From contig JAZLJA010000058.1 of assembly GCA_045617625.1 (NCBI GenBank), forward strand, positions 1 to 56,465: a stretch of 56,465 nt of DNA, given 5' to 3'. The stretch is from Firm-04 sp045617625. GTDB lineage: Bacteria > Bacillota > Clostridia > Oscillospirales > Ruminococcaceae. Position numbers and translations under genes: made by a program. The notes under the pieces are model-generated. The model searched no databases. It had not been told where the DNA came from and worked only from the letters and a program-made list of their open reading frames with translations. Positions 1 through 7,480 of this stretch are shown here, in pieces (position 1 is the first letter of the stretch; the number at the start of each line of letters is the position of its first letter).

Positions 1-20
1 CCCTCTCTCCTTTTAACACC

Positions 21-55
21 AAAAAAGCCGCGTTACCAAAAGAACCGCTGCTTTT
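21..55 (-). terminator. Terminator of the rtcB unit
   Basis: On the minus strand AAAAGC(A)GCG(G)TT pairs with AACGC(G)GCTTTT across a short loop, and six T follow. It lies about 150 bases downstream of the small gene after rtcB and before a possible gene off the left edge. Confidence 0.6.
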
Positions 56-75
56 CGTTTATAGATTTAGATAGT

Positions 76-132
76 GCTCCGCCCCAAACCTCGCCAAAAG
101 GTATGAAATACCCTTTGGAATCCCATGATATA
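76..132. repeat. Dispersed hairpin repeat, copy 1
   Basis: This element shares its outer blocks with 44338-44393: CTCCGCCCCAAACC, then a hairpin, then ATCCC and ATATA. The hairpin here is CCAAAAGGTAT / ATACCCTTTGG around a three-base loop. Hairpin sequence differs between the copies while pairing is kept, suggesting a structured interspersed element (REP/MITE-like). No ORF runs through it. Confidence 0.6.
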
Positions 133-200
133 AAGAAGCAAGATAAAACCGAGGTTTCTTTGGGCAAAGCTCATGCCGGATTCATTGGAGATTCGTTTTC

Positions 201-377
201 TCACATTTCATCGGCATCGAGGCGGTTGGGATGCTTGGGCTTCCGCCGATAAGCACGTTTGTCGTCAGATGCCACACGCGTCACGGGATTTACACCGTCC
301 CATGAGCCGCGCTTTTGCGCATCCGCCTCTTTTTTCGCCTTTTTGCTCATTTTTTCGTATGGAACAAATTCAGTCAT
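201..377 (-). CDS. Small basic protein coupled to rtcB (58 aa)
   Basis: This is a 58-residue ORF whose ATG overlaps the TGA of rtcB (ATGA), so it is probably translated by coupling. The protein is charged and basic: MSKKAKKEADAQKR near the start, then a GSWDGVNPVTRV block and an RAYRRKPKHPNR tail. It has no signal peptide or membrane segment. Small Lys/Arg-rich proteins with a W-G-x-NPVTR block and a Y-x-R-K tail occur as uncharacterised Firmicutes proteins, recalled from memory. Because of its place behind an RNA ligase and its charge, RNA binding is possible, but this is only inference. A terminator-like hairpin follows. Confidence 0.7.
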   Translation of the reverse strand: MTEFVPYEKMSKKAKKEADAQKRGSWDGVNPVTRVASDDKRAYRRKPKHPNRLDADEM

Positions 378-1582
378 CCTTCTTCACCTGCCTTAAAATT
401 ATAAATCGGTTTGATGATATCCTTGATCTCTGCCGTTTCTCCGATGTTGTCCACGATATCCTGCATCGACTTATACGCCATCGGGCATTCATCGAGCGTT
501 TGTGCATTGACAGAAGTCGTGTAAATGCCTGCCATCTGCTTTTTGTATTCCGACACCGTGTAATTTTCCTTTGCGGCACTCCGCGAAAGCAGCCGCCCTG
601 CACCGTGCGGTGCGGAACAGTTCCAGTCGGGATTGCCCTTACCCTCACAGATCAGGCTGCCGTCACGCATATTGATGGGAATGAGCAGACGCTCCCCTGC
701 CTGTGCCGATACCGCACCTTTGCGCAGAATCATATGCTCTGTGTCGATGTAATTGTGGATCGTTGTGAAGCGGTCGGCAACGTGCAGCCCCATGCCCTTG
801 ATGATCTCATCCATCATTGCCATGCGGTTGAGTGCCGCAAATTTCTGAACGATCTTCATGTCGTGAATATACTGCTCGAACAGGTCGCCCTCGCAGTAAG
901 CAAGCGGTTTCTGAATCTCCGTGCGCTTGACATTTTTCAGTTTCTTCAGTTCTGCCTCGATCTGCGACTGCTTGCCTGCGGCTTTCAGCGCAACAATCAG
1001 CGCGTCAATGTCAGTATCAGATGAGTGATTCAGACGACGATATGCCTCATTCTGGTAATACGAAGCGGTTTCCACGCCCAGATGCCGCGAGCCCGAATGA
1101 ATCACCAGATAGATGCTGCCGTCGCTGCCCTGATCCGCCTCGATGAAGTGATTGCCGCCGCCAAGCGTCCCGATGCTCAATGCCGCACGCTTGATGTCGA
1201 TGTGCGGATAACAGTACAGCTTGGTGAGGTCGATCTCATTCAGATACCGATGCGGCGTATGACGAATACAGAATCCTGAAGGGATCGCCGCATAGATCAG
1301 TTTGTCGAGCTTTTGCAGTTCAATATGGGTTTCTTTCAGCCGAACGGTCTCCATGCCGCAGCCGATATCCACCCCCACAAGATTCGGGATGACCTTGTCG
1401 GTGATGGTCATGGTGGTGCCGATGGTGCAGCCTGCACCCGCATGCACATCGGGCATGATGCGGATACGGGCATTTTCGGCAATCGGCTGATTGCAAAGCG
1501 TGATGATCTGCGCAATGGCACTTTCATCAATCACATCCGTGAAAATCTTCGCAGAATTGAATTTTCCGTTTAATTCTAACAT
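374..1582 (-). CDS. rtcB: RtcB family RNA-splicing ligase
   Basis: RtcB joins 2',3'-cyclic-phosphate (or 3'-phosphate) and 5'-OH RNA ends using GTP and Mn2+, in tRNA splicing or RNA repair. The 402-residue protein shows the metal-site VDIGCGM, the GGGNHF motif, SGSRHLG and, near the C-terminus, the PHGAGR motif carrying the His that is guanylylated. An upstream in-frame ATG at 1615 lies inside the leader terminator; the start at 1582 (MLELNGKF) has a good AAAGGA site and is preferred. No archease gene is adjacent. The gene sits behind a promoter, a small leader ORF and a terminator (1612-1830), so expression probably depends on readthrough. The downstream 58-aa gene overlaps its stop codon. 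Confidence 0.95.
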   Translation of the reverse strand: MLELNGKFNSAKIFTDVIDESAIAQIITLCNQPIAENARIRIMPDVHAGAGCTIGTTMTITDKVIPNLVGVDIGCGMETVRLKETHIELQKLDKLIYAAIPSGFCIRHTPHRYLNEIDLTKLYCYPHIDIKRAALSIGTLGGGNHFIEADQGSDGSIYLVIHSGSRHLGVETASYYQNEAYRRLNHSSDTDIDALIVALKAAGKQSQIEAELKKLKNVKRTEIQKPLAYCEGDLFEQYIHDMKIVQKFAALNRMAMMDEIIKGMGLHVADRFTTIHNYIDTEHMILRKGAVSAQAGERLLIPINMRDGSLICEGKGNPDWNCSAPHGAGRLLSRSAAKENYTVSEYKKQMAGIYTTSVNAQTLDECPMAYKSMQDIVDNIGETAEIKDIIKPIYNFKAGEEG

Positions 1583-1611
1583 TGTTTTTCCTTTCGTAAA
1601 ATTGGTTGTCT

Positions 1612-1650
1612 GCATAAAAAATGCACCCCCGCCCGAAAGCAGAGGTGCAT
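1612..1650 (-). terminator. Intrinsic terminator in the rtcB leader
   Basis: On the minus strand ATGCACC (1650-1644) pairs with GGTGCAT (1627-1621) around a G/C-rich loop, directly followed by six T. It ends only about 30 bases before the rtcB start, so it lies between promoter and gene: an attenuator, or the 3' end of a separate short RNA. Confidence 0.75.
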
Positions 1651-1686
1651 GAAAATATCAGCGTGATATCCCTTGGATAGACGCAG

Positions 1687-1767
1687 TTACTTCATCCATG
1701 CAGGCAAGCCCTGTCGGTTGATTCGGATATTTTGTTTTGTGATGCTTCTTTGACTCAGATACAACAT
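1687..1767 (-). CDS. Possible 26-aa leader ORF upstream of rtcB
   Basis: A 26-residue ORF (starts MLYLSQRSITK, ends GLPAWMK) follows a strong GAAAGGAAGG ribosome binding site and lies between the promoter at 1802-1830 and the terminator at 1612-1650. There is no run of one amino acid codon as in classical attenuators, although Arg and Gln are frequent. Several small stems can be drawn over the same bases (for example ATATCA-cgc-TGATAT after the stop), so the region may instead be a structured RNA whose ORF is accidental. The peptide is not recognised. Confidence 0.4.
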   Translation of the reverse strand: MLYLSQRSITKQNIRINRQGLPAWMK

Positions 1768-1801
1768 GAGGCTCACCTTCCTTTCAAAAATGATATGCTT
1801 T

Positions 1802-1830
1802 ATCATAACGGATTTCTGCGGAATTGTCAA
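1802..1830 (-). promoter_or_regulatory. Sigma-A promoter of the rtcB leader
   Basis: TTGACA, a 17-base spacer and TATGAT on the minus strand. Transcription would start near 1795, giving a leader of roughly 210 bases before rtcB. Confidence 0.8.
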
Positions 1831-1877
1831 GCATTTCCGCAAATATTCATGAAACTGTAATCATTGTAACCTGTCGG

Positions 1878-2777
1878 TTACGAATCCTCGAACGGTTCAT
1901 CGGCGACGGCATCATCGCCTGTGGTGCTGTAAAACCGCTTGTAATCCGAGGGTGTGCAGTGCTTGATCTCCTTGAAAATGCGGTTGAACGTCGTCAGGCT
2001 GGAGAAGCCCGCGCGCATGGCAACCTCCGTGATCGGAATGGAGGGGTCAAGCAGCAGCATTTCAGCGGCACGGGTACGCCGCAGGTTGATATACTGCAAA
2101 TAGGACATGGAAATGAATTCCTTGAAGATGCGCGAAAAATGATACTTGCTGTATCCTGCCAGATCGGCAAGCTGATCAAGGGTGATGTCGTACATATAAT
2201 TCTTGTCGATGTACTTCAGCACCAGATTGAATTTCTCCGAATACTGATACATCTTGTCCTTGGCGCAGGCAAGTGAAATACGTGTGCGCTCGATCTGATA
2301 TTCGCGGATGGACACCAGAAGATTGATCAGGCACAGATAGATCTTGACATCCGAAATCTCCGAAACATTGTAGTAATGGGAGTAGATATCGAGAATGTCC
2401 TTTTTGGCATGAAGATACAGGTTTTTGTCCATCTCGGGCGTGATGTGGACAGGCGCAGCAAACACAGGCATCACCGCATTGAGTGCGGAAACATCGGTCA
2501 AAACACTGTTGTCGCACTGGAAAATGATGCGTCTGCCCTCCTGCGGCGGCAGAGTATGAAGCTCTCTTGCAGGAATAATCAGAATTTCTCGTTCCTTGAG
2601 CAGATAGGTTTCACCGCCGGAACGCACAGTAAATTCATTTTCGAGCGGCATAATGATCTCGATGGCGTTGTGCCAGTGCGTCGGGTAAAATTCTGTCTGC
2701 ATGTTGTCATAGAGCATGACAAACCGTTTGTTCTCATACTCAACGGTTTCGTAATCACCTGACAAATTCTTAATCAT
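1878..2777 (-). CDS. AraC family transcriptional regulator
   Basis: The 299-residue protein has the usual AraC layout. An N-terminal cupin-like sensor (H-W-H-N-A-I-E-I near residue 35; E-R-E-I-L-I-I-P-A-R-E-L-H-T-L near 65) is followed by two helix-turn-helix motifs in the last 100 residues (LDQLADLAGYSKYHFSRIFKE and ITEVAMRAGFSSLTTFNRIFK regions). It has GGGGAGAG as ribosome binding site. It is divergent from the xylo-oligosaccharide cluster and is probably its sugar-responsive regulator, by analogy with AraC proteins next to xylosidase genes. A 12-base palindrome in the intergenic region is a candidate site. The inducer cannot be read from the sequence. Confidence 0.9.
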   Translation of the reverse strand: MIKNLSGDYETVEYENKRFVMLYDNMQTEFYPTHWHNAIEIIMPLENEFTVRSGGETYLLKEREILIIPARELHTLPPQEGRRIIFQCDNSVLTDVSALNAVMPVFAAPVHITPEMDKNLYLHAKKDILDIYSHYYNVSEISDVKIYLCLINLLVSIREYQIERTRISLACAKDKMYQYSEKFNLVLKYIDKNYMYDITLDQLADLAGYSKYHFSRIFKEFISMSYLQYINLRRTRAAEMLLLDPSIPITEVAMRAGFSSLTTFNRIFKEIKHCTPSDYKRFYSTTGDDAVADEPFEDS

Positions 2778-2899
2778 AATTCTCTCCCCTTATAACACAA
2801 ACGGACAATATTCTTTTTAACAGAACGCAATATTCGGCAAGTCCGAATCACCAAATCTTGCGGGGCATATCACGAAGATTCCCTGTTTACTTACTTATT

Positions 2900-2928
2900 A
2901 TTATAGTACAGAGTTCCAGTTTTGTAAA
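2900..2928 (-). promoter_or_regulatory. Promoter of the AraC regulator gene
   Basis: TTTACA, 17 bases, TATAAT on the minus strand, giving a leader of about 115 bases with a small ATTCGG/CCGAAT hairpin at 2831-2847. Confidence 0.65.
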
Positions 2929-2984
2929 TAGGTTTTGAACATTTTGTACGAAATGAGCAATTTTCAGTGACAAAATCGCAATTT

Positions 2985-3018
2985 TTGGCTAGCCAATTTG
3001 GGCATTTTGATATATAAT
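2985..3018 (+). promoter_or_regulatory. Xylan-cluster promoter with palindromic operator
   Basis: A perfect 12-base palindrome TTGGCTAGCCAA (2985-2996) lies just upstream of a TATAAT box (3013-3018). No good -35 is seen at 17 bases and the palindrome covers the -35 area, which suggests an activator- or repressor-dependent promoter. The binding protein is unknown; the divergent AraC protein is the obvious candidate. Confidence 0.5.
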
Positions 3019-3046
3019 TGTAAAGAAAAGTGAAAGGAGCATGGAT

Positions 3047-3937
3047 ATGGCTGTAAGATGTTTTGAGACCGAATACAAGAATTTCGGCAGATGTGTATGT
3101 CTGGACAACGGCGTAATCAAGCTCATGGCAACGATTGATGTCGGGCCGAGAATCATTTATTTCGGCTCCCGCGGCAACGATAACATCCTGTTCGAGGATG
3201 TGGACAGAGACTTCTACGAGATGAACCGCGGATACGGCACATGGTATGCCTACGGTGGTCACAGGCTGTGGTCGGCACCCGAGCTGATGCCCGAAACCTA
3301 TTTCCCCGACAACAACCCCGTCGAGTATCACTTTGAAAACAACACACTGACACTTACCCCCGAAATGACCGCTTCTCGGAAGCAGTTCAAACTCATCTGC
3401 GAGATGGGCGAGGGCAATGTGGTACATATCACAAATTCCATCACCAACTGCTCCGATAAACCGCAGCGGTTTGCGCCGTGGTCGGTGACAGGTCTTTCTT
3501 CCGGCGGCACCGAGCTGATTCCACTGTGCAGTGAAAACACAGGTTTTCTCCCCAACCGCACAATGGCACTCTGGAGCTATGCAAGCCTGCAGGACGAGCG
3601 TTTCAGTCTGAAAGACAATTACGCCACCCTCAAACACGATCCCAATCGGAAACAGCCGTTCAAAGTCGGCTTCAACGTGCAGGACGGCTATGTGATCTAT
3701 GCCGCAGGCGGTCAGGTGTTCCGCAAGACCTTTGACAGCTACCAGAAAACGGATTATCCGGATTTTTGCTGCAATTTTGAAACATATACCAACCAGCACT
3801 TCCTTGAATGTGAACTGCTTGGCGAGGAACGTGAATATAATCCGAATGAAAGTGCTTCCATCCGCGAAACGTGGGAGATTTCTCCCTCCGTGCTTTCTCC
3901 CGATGACATCATTTCCTCATACATCAAAAAAATATAA
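3047..3937 (+). CDS. DUF4380-like protein, mutarotase-like fold expected
   Basis: This 296-residue soluble protein has no signal peptide. The start at 3047 (MAVRCFE) is preferred over the ATG at 3041 because the GGAG at 3036 is then seven bases away instead of one. The blocks DVGPRIIYFG and GGHRLWSAPE resemble DUF4380 proteins, which are related in fold to aldose 1-epimerase / galactose mutarotase beta-sandwich proteins. A sugar-handling role, perhaps anomer interconversion, is suggested by its place as the first gene of the xylosidase-xylose isomerase-transporter cluster. This is inference; no catalytic residue could be confirmed. The next gene starts 33 bases downstream. Confidence 0.7.
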   Translation: MAVRCFETEYKNFGRCVCLDNGVIKLMATIDVGPRIIYFGSRGNDNILFEDVDRDFYEMNRGYGTWYAYGGHRLWSAPELMPETYFPDNNPVEYHFENNTLTLTPEMTASRKQFKLICEMGEGNVVHITNSITNCSDKPQRFAPWSVTGLSSGGTELIPLCSENTGFLPNRTMALWSYASLQDERFSLKDNYATLKHDPNRKQPFKVGFNVQDGYVIYAAGGQVFRKTFDSYQKTDYPDFCCNFETYTNQHFLECELLGEEREYNPNESASIRETWEISPSVLSPDDIISSYIKKI

Positions 3938-3970
3938 AAAGGGTTTTCCCTATTATTTGGAGGAATTGTT

Positions 3971-6052
3971 TTGGAGAAATATCAGAATCCCGCATTGTCC
4001 CCGCTGGAGCGTGCGATTGACCTGACTGACCGCATGACCACTGAGGAGCAATGCAGTCAGCTTATCTATGACGCACCCGCTGTGGAACGCCTCGGCATTC
4101 CCGCTTATAACTGGTGGAACGAGGGTCTGCACGGTCTTGCCCGCGCAGGTGTTGCAACGATGTTCCCGCAGGCGATCGCGCTTGCCGCAATGTTCGATGC
4201 AAACGGCATCAAAGCAGTGGCTGACGTCATCTCCACTGAAACGCGCGCAAAATACAACGAAAATTCTAAGCACGGCGACCGCGACATCTACAAGGGCTTG
4301 ACCCTCTGGTCGCCGAACATCAATATTTTCCGTGACCCGCGCTGGGGCAGAGGTCAGGAGACCTACGGCGAAGATCCCTATATGACCGCTGAACTCGGCA
4401 AGGCATTTGTCAAAGGCTTGCAGGGTGACGGAAAGGTCATGAAAACCGCTGCCTGTGCAAAGCATTACGCCGTTCACAGCGGTCCTGAAGCGATCCGTCA
4501 TTCGTTTGATGCCGTCGCTTCTCCGAAAGACATAGAAGAAACTTATCTTCCCGCATTCCACGCTCTGGTGGAAGATGCAAAAGTCGAAGCAGTTATGGGT
4601 GCTTATAACCGCGTCAACGGTGAGGGTGCCTGTGCAAGTTCTTTCCTCATGGGAAAGCTCAAGAAATGGGGCTTCGACGGTCACTTTGTTTCAGACTTCA
4701 ACGCTTTGGAAGATTTCGATATCAACCATAAGCTGACCAATAATCAGGTGGAAACCGCAGCGAAAGCACTAAAAAGCGGTCTCGACCTCAACGCAGGCAG
4801 AGTCTACGAAAAGCTGATGGAAGCGCTCAAGCAGGGACTTGTCACGAAGGAAGATATCCGTCAGGCGTGCATTCATGTGATGCGTACCCGTATGCGTCTC
4901 GGTATGTTCGATGAGGGCGGCACGGAATACGACAAAATCCCCTATTCCGTAATCGCCTGCGAAGAACACAAGGCACTGTCTCTCAAATGTGCAGAGCGTT
5001 CGATGGTACTACTGAAAAATAACGGCATCCTGCCGCTTGACTTGTCGAAGTACAAGACCATCGGCGTCATCGGACCGAATGCCAACAGCCGTGAGGCACT
5101 CGAAGGCAACTACTGCGGCACCGCTGACAAATATGTGACGTTCCTCGAAGGCATTCAGGATGCGTTCGACGGCAGAGTGCTTTATTCGCAGGGCTGCCAC
5201 CTTTATAAAGACCGCACCAGCGGGCTGGCAAGAGCCAAAGACCGTCTGGCAGAAGCGGAAATCGTCGCTGAACAATCCGATCTCGTGATCCTTTGCCTCG
5301 GGCTCGATGCTTACATCGAAGGCGAAGAGGGCGACGCCGGCAATGAGTTTTCTTCGGGCGATAAGCTCGATCTGTTTCTCCCCGAACCGCAGCGTCTGCT
5401 GCTGGACAAGATCATGGACAAGGGCAAGCCCACCATCGTCATCACCGCGGCGGGCAGTGCGATCAATGTCGAGGCTGACTGCGATGCACTCGTTCACGCA
5501 TGGTATGCCGGACAGTTCGGCGGCAAGGCTCTCATGAATCTGCTGACGGGCAAAACCGATTTCTCGGGCAAACTCCCCGTCACATTCTATGAATCCGCAG
5601 AAAAACTCCCCGACTTCTGCGATTACTCCATGTCAAACCGCACTTACCGCAATGTCACCGACAATGTGCTTTATCCGTTCGGCTTCGGTCTTTCCTATGC
5701 GAAAACCGTCTGCTCGAATCTCAAAGCTGATGGCATAAACGTCACACTCGACATCACAAACACCGCCGATTTCGACACCGAAGAAGTTGTGCAGCTGTAT
5801 ATCAAGGACGATGCGCCCTGCGCCGTCAAAAATTACAGCCTGTGCGGTTTCAAGCGCGTGGCTCTGGCAGCAAAGGAAACCAAATCCGTTTCGTTCACGC
5901 TTGCACAGTCCGCATTTGAATCCGTCGATGAAAACGGCGTCCGCGCAATCCGCGGCAAACAGTACACGCTCTTTGCAGGCACGGGTCAGCCCGATGCCAT
6001 CACCGAAAAACTGAGCGGTTCCAAATGCCTGACCACACAGATGATTCTGTGA
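3971..6052 (+). CDS. GH3 beta-xylosidase/beta-glucosidase, cytoplasmic
   Basis: Glycoside hydrolase family 3 exo-enzyme, 693 residues, likely releasing xylose from imported xylo-oligosaccharides. The N-terminal TIM-barrel domain has the YNWWNEGLHG block (46-55), WSPNINIFRDPRWGRGQE (113-130), the KH pair (164-165) in AKHYAVHSGPE, and the nucleophile Asp242 in FVSDF. The alpha/beta sandwich and a fibronectin III-like C-terminal domain follow. There is no signal peptide, so it acts inside the cell. It starts at TTG (3971), seven bases after GGAGG. Xylosidase is favoured over glucosidase by the barrel motifs and by the xylose isomerase gene 29 bases downstream; substrate is inferred. Confidence 0.92.
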   Translation: MEKYQNPALSPLERAIDLTDRMTTEEQCSQLIYDAPAVERLGIPAYNWWNEGLHGLARAGVATMFPQAIALAAMFDANGIKAVADVISTETRAKYNENSKHGDRDIYKGLTLWSPNINIFRDPRWGRGQETYGEDPYMTAELGKAFVKGLQGDGKVMKTAACAKHYAVHSGPEAIRHSFDAVASPKDIEETYLPAFHALVEDAKVEAVMGAYNRVNGEGACASSFLMGKLKKWGFDGHFVSDFNALEDFDINHKLTNNQVETAAKALKSGLDLNAGRVYEKLMEALKQGLVTKEDIRQACIHVMRTRMRLGMFDEGGTEYDKIPYSVIACEEHKALSLKCAERSMVLLKNNGILPLDLSKYKTIGVIGPNANSREALEGNYCGTADKYVTFLEGIQDAFDGRVLYSQGCHLYKDRTSGLARAKDRLAEAEIVAEQSDLVILCLGLDAYIEGEEGDAGNEFSSGDKLDLFLPEPQRLLLDKIMDKGKPTIVITAAGSAINVEADCDALVHAWYAGQFGGKALMNLLTGKTDFSGKLPVTFYESAEKLPDFCDYSMSNRTYRNVTDNVLYPFGFGLSYAKTVCSNLKADGINVTLDITNTADFDTEEVVQLYIKDDAPCAVKNYSLCGFKRVALAAKETKSVSFTLAQSAFESVDENGVRAIRGKQYTLFAGTGQPDAITEKLSGSKCLTTQMIL

Positions 6053-6081
6053 GTATCATACAAAATGGAGGTTTTTTTCGC

Positions 6082-7401
6082 ATGAAAGAATTTTTCAGCA
6101 TCGGCAAGATTCCCTTTGAGGGCAAAGATTCCACCAACCCGTTCGCGTTCAAGTACTACAATCCTGACGAAATTGTAGACGGCAAACCCATGCGCGAACA
6201 GCTCAAGTTTGCACTTTCATGGTGGCACACCATGGGCGGCGACGGCACCGATATGTTCGGCTGCGGCACCACCGATAAGACTTGGGCAGAATCTGATCCC
6301 GAAAAGCGCGCAATCGCAAAGGTCGATGCGGCATTCGAGCTCATGGAGAAGCTTTCTATCGACTACTACTGCTTCCACGACCGCGACCTCTCCCCTGAAT
6401 ACAGCACCCTGGCTGAATCCAACGAGAAGCTCGCAAAGGTTGTTGATTACCTCGAAAAGAAGCAGAAGGAAACCGGCAAAAAGCTCCTCTGGGGTACCGC
6501 AAAATGCTTCGACCACCCGCGTTATATGCATGGCGCAGGCACTTCTCCCTCTGCTGACGTTTTCGCATACGCTGCTGCTCAGATCAAGAAAGCTCTGGAA
6601 GCAACTGTGAAACTCGGCGGCACCGGATATGTTTTCTGGGGCGGCAGAGAAGGCTATGAAACCCTGCTGAACACCGATATGGGTCTGGAGCTTGACAACA
6701 TGGCTCGCTTGATGAGAATGGCTGTTGATTACGGCAGAAGCATCGGCTTTACGGGTGACTTCTACATCGAGCCGAAGCCGAAGGAGCCTACCAAGCATCA
6801 GTATGACTTTGATACCGCGACCGTCCTCGGGTTCCTCCGTAAGTACGGTCTGGACAAAGACTTCGAGATGAACATTGAAGCAAACCACGCAACGCTTGCA
6901 CAGCACACCTTCCAGCATGAACTGAATGTTGCTCGTACAAACGGCGTGTTCGGCTCCATCGACGCAAACCAGGGCGACGTTCTCCTCGGTTGGGATACCG
7001 ACCAGTTCCCCACCAATGTCTACGAAACCACAATGTGCATGTATGAAGTAATCAAAGCCGGCGGCTTCACCAACGGCGGTCTGAACTTCGATGCAAAAGC
7101 ACGCCGCGGATCCTTCACCATGGAAGATATCTTCCTCTCCTACATCGCCGGTATGGATGCCTTCGCACTTGGCTACAAGGCAGCACGCAAGCTGATGGAA
7201 GACGGAAGAATCGAAGGATTCATCGCTGACCGCTATGCATCCTGGAAGACCGGCATCGGTGCAGATATCATCTCCGGCAAAGCGACCCTTGCTGACCTCG
7301 AAGCTTACGCGCTCCAAAAGGGCGAAGTTACTGCTTCTCTCTCCAGCGGCAGACAGGAAATGCTTGAATCTATTGTAAACAACGTCCTGTTCAGCCTCTG
7401 A
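6082..7401 (+). CDS. xylA: Xylose isomerase
   Basis: Converts D-xylose to D-xylulose. The 439-residue length is typical for the long (class II) family. Visible signatures are FHDRDL with the catalytic His99, the metal-binding stretch IEPKPKEPTKHQYD, EANHATLA and DANQGD. The start at 6082 follows ATGGAGG; an in-frame extension back to 6025 overlaps the xylosidase gene and lacks a site. It is cytoplasmic and uses Mg2+/Mn2+/Co2+. It lies between the GH3 xylosidase and the sugar importer. No xylulokinase gene is in the window, so the next step of the pathway is encoded elsewhere. Confidence 0.98.
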   Translation: MKEFFSIGKIPFEGKDSTNPFAFKYYNPDEIVDGKPMREQLKFALSWWHTMGGDGTDMFGCGTTDKTWAESDPEKRAIAKVDAAFELMEKLSIDYYCFHDRDLSPEYSTLAESNEKLAKVVDYLEKKQKETGKKLLWGTAKCFDHPRYMHGAGTSPSADVFAYAAAQIKKALEATVKLGGTGYVFWGGREGYETLLNTDMGLELDNMARLMRMAVDYGRSIGFTGDFYIEPKPKEPTKHQYDFDTATVLGFLRKYGLDKDFEMNIEANHATLAQHTFQHELNVARTNGVFGSIDANQGDVLLGWDTDQFPTNVYETTMCMYEVIKAGGFTNGGLNFDAKARRGSFTMEDIFLSYIAGMDAFALGYKAARKLMEDGRIEGFIADRYASWKTGIGADIISGKATLADLEAYALQKGEVTASLSSGRQEMLESIVNNVLFSL

Positions 7402-7480
7402 TCATCATTATCGGTTCGTTTCACGCAGCAAAAATCACTCGCAGCGTGATTCAATAAAACATATCTATGGAGGATTTATT

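Larger units (their letters stand above)
1..200. other. Left-edge intergenic region
   Basis: No gene is seen here. It holds the terminator of the rtcB unit (about 21-55) and one copy of a dispersed hairpin repeat (76-132). Read on the minus strand, the last bases before the edge contain a purine-rich AAAAGGAGAGAGGG at 1-14, which looks like a ribosome binding site, so another minus-strand gene may start just outside the window. That is inference from the site alone. Confidence 0.5.

Noticed and set aside
1612..1800. T-box riboswitch before rtcB
   Set aside because: No T-box sequence (AGGGUGGNACCGCG-like) or antiterminator could be found, and rtcB is not an amino-acid gene.
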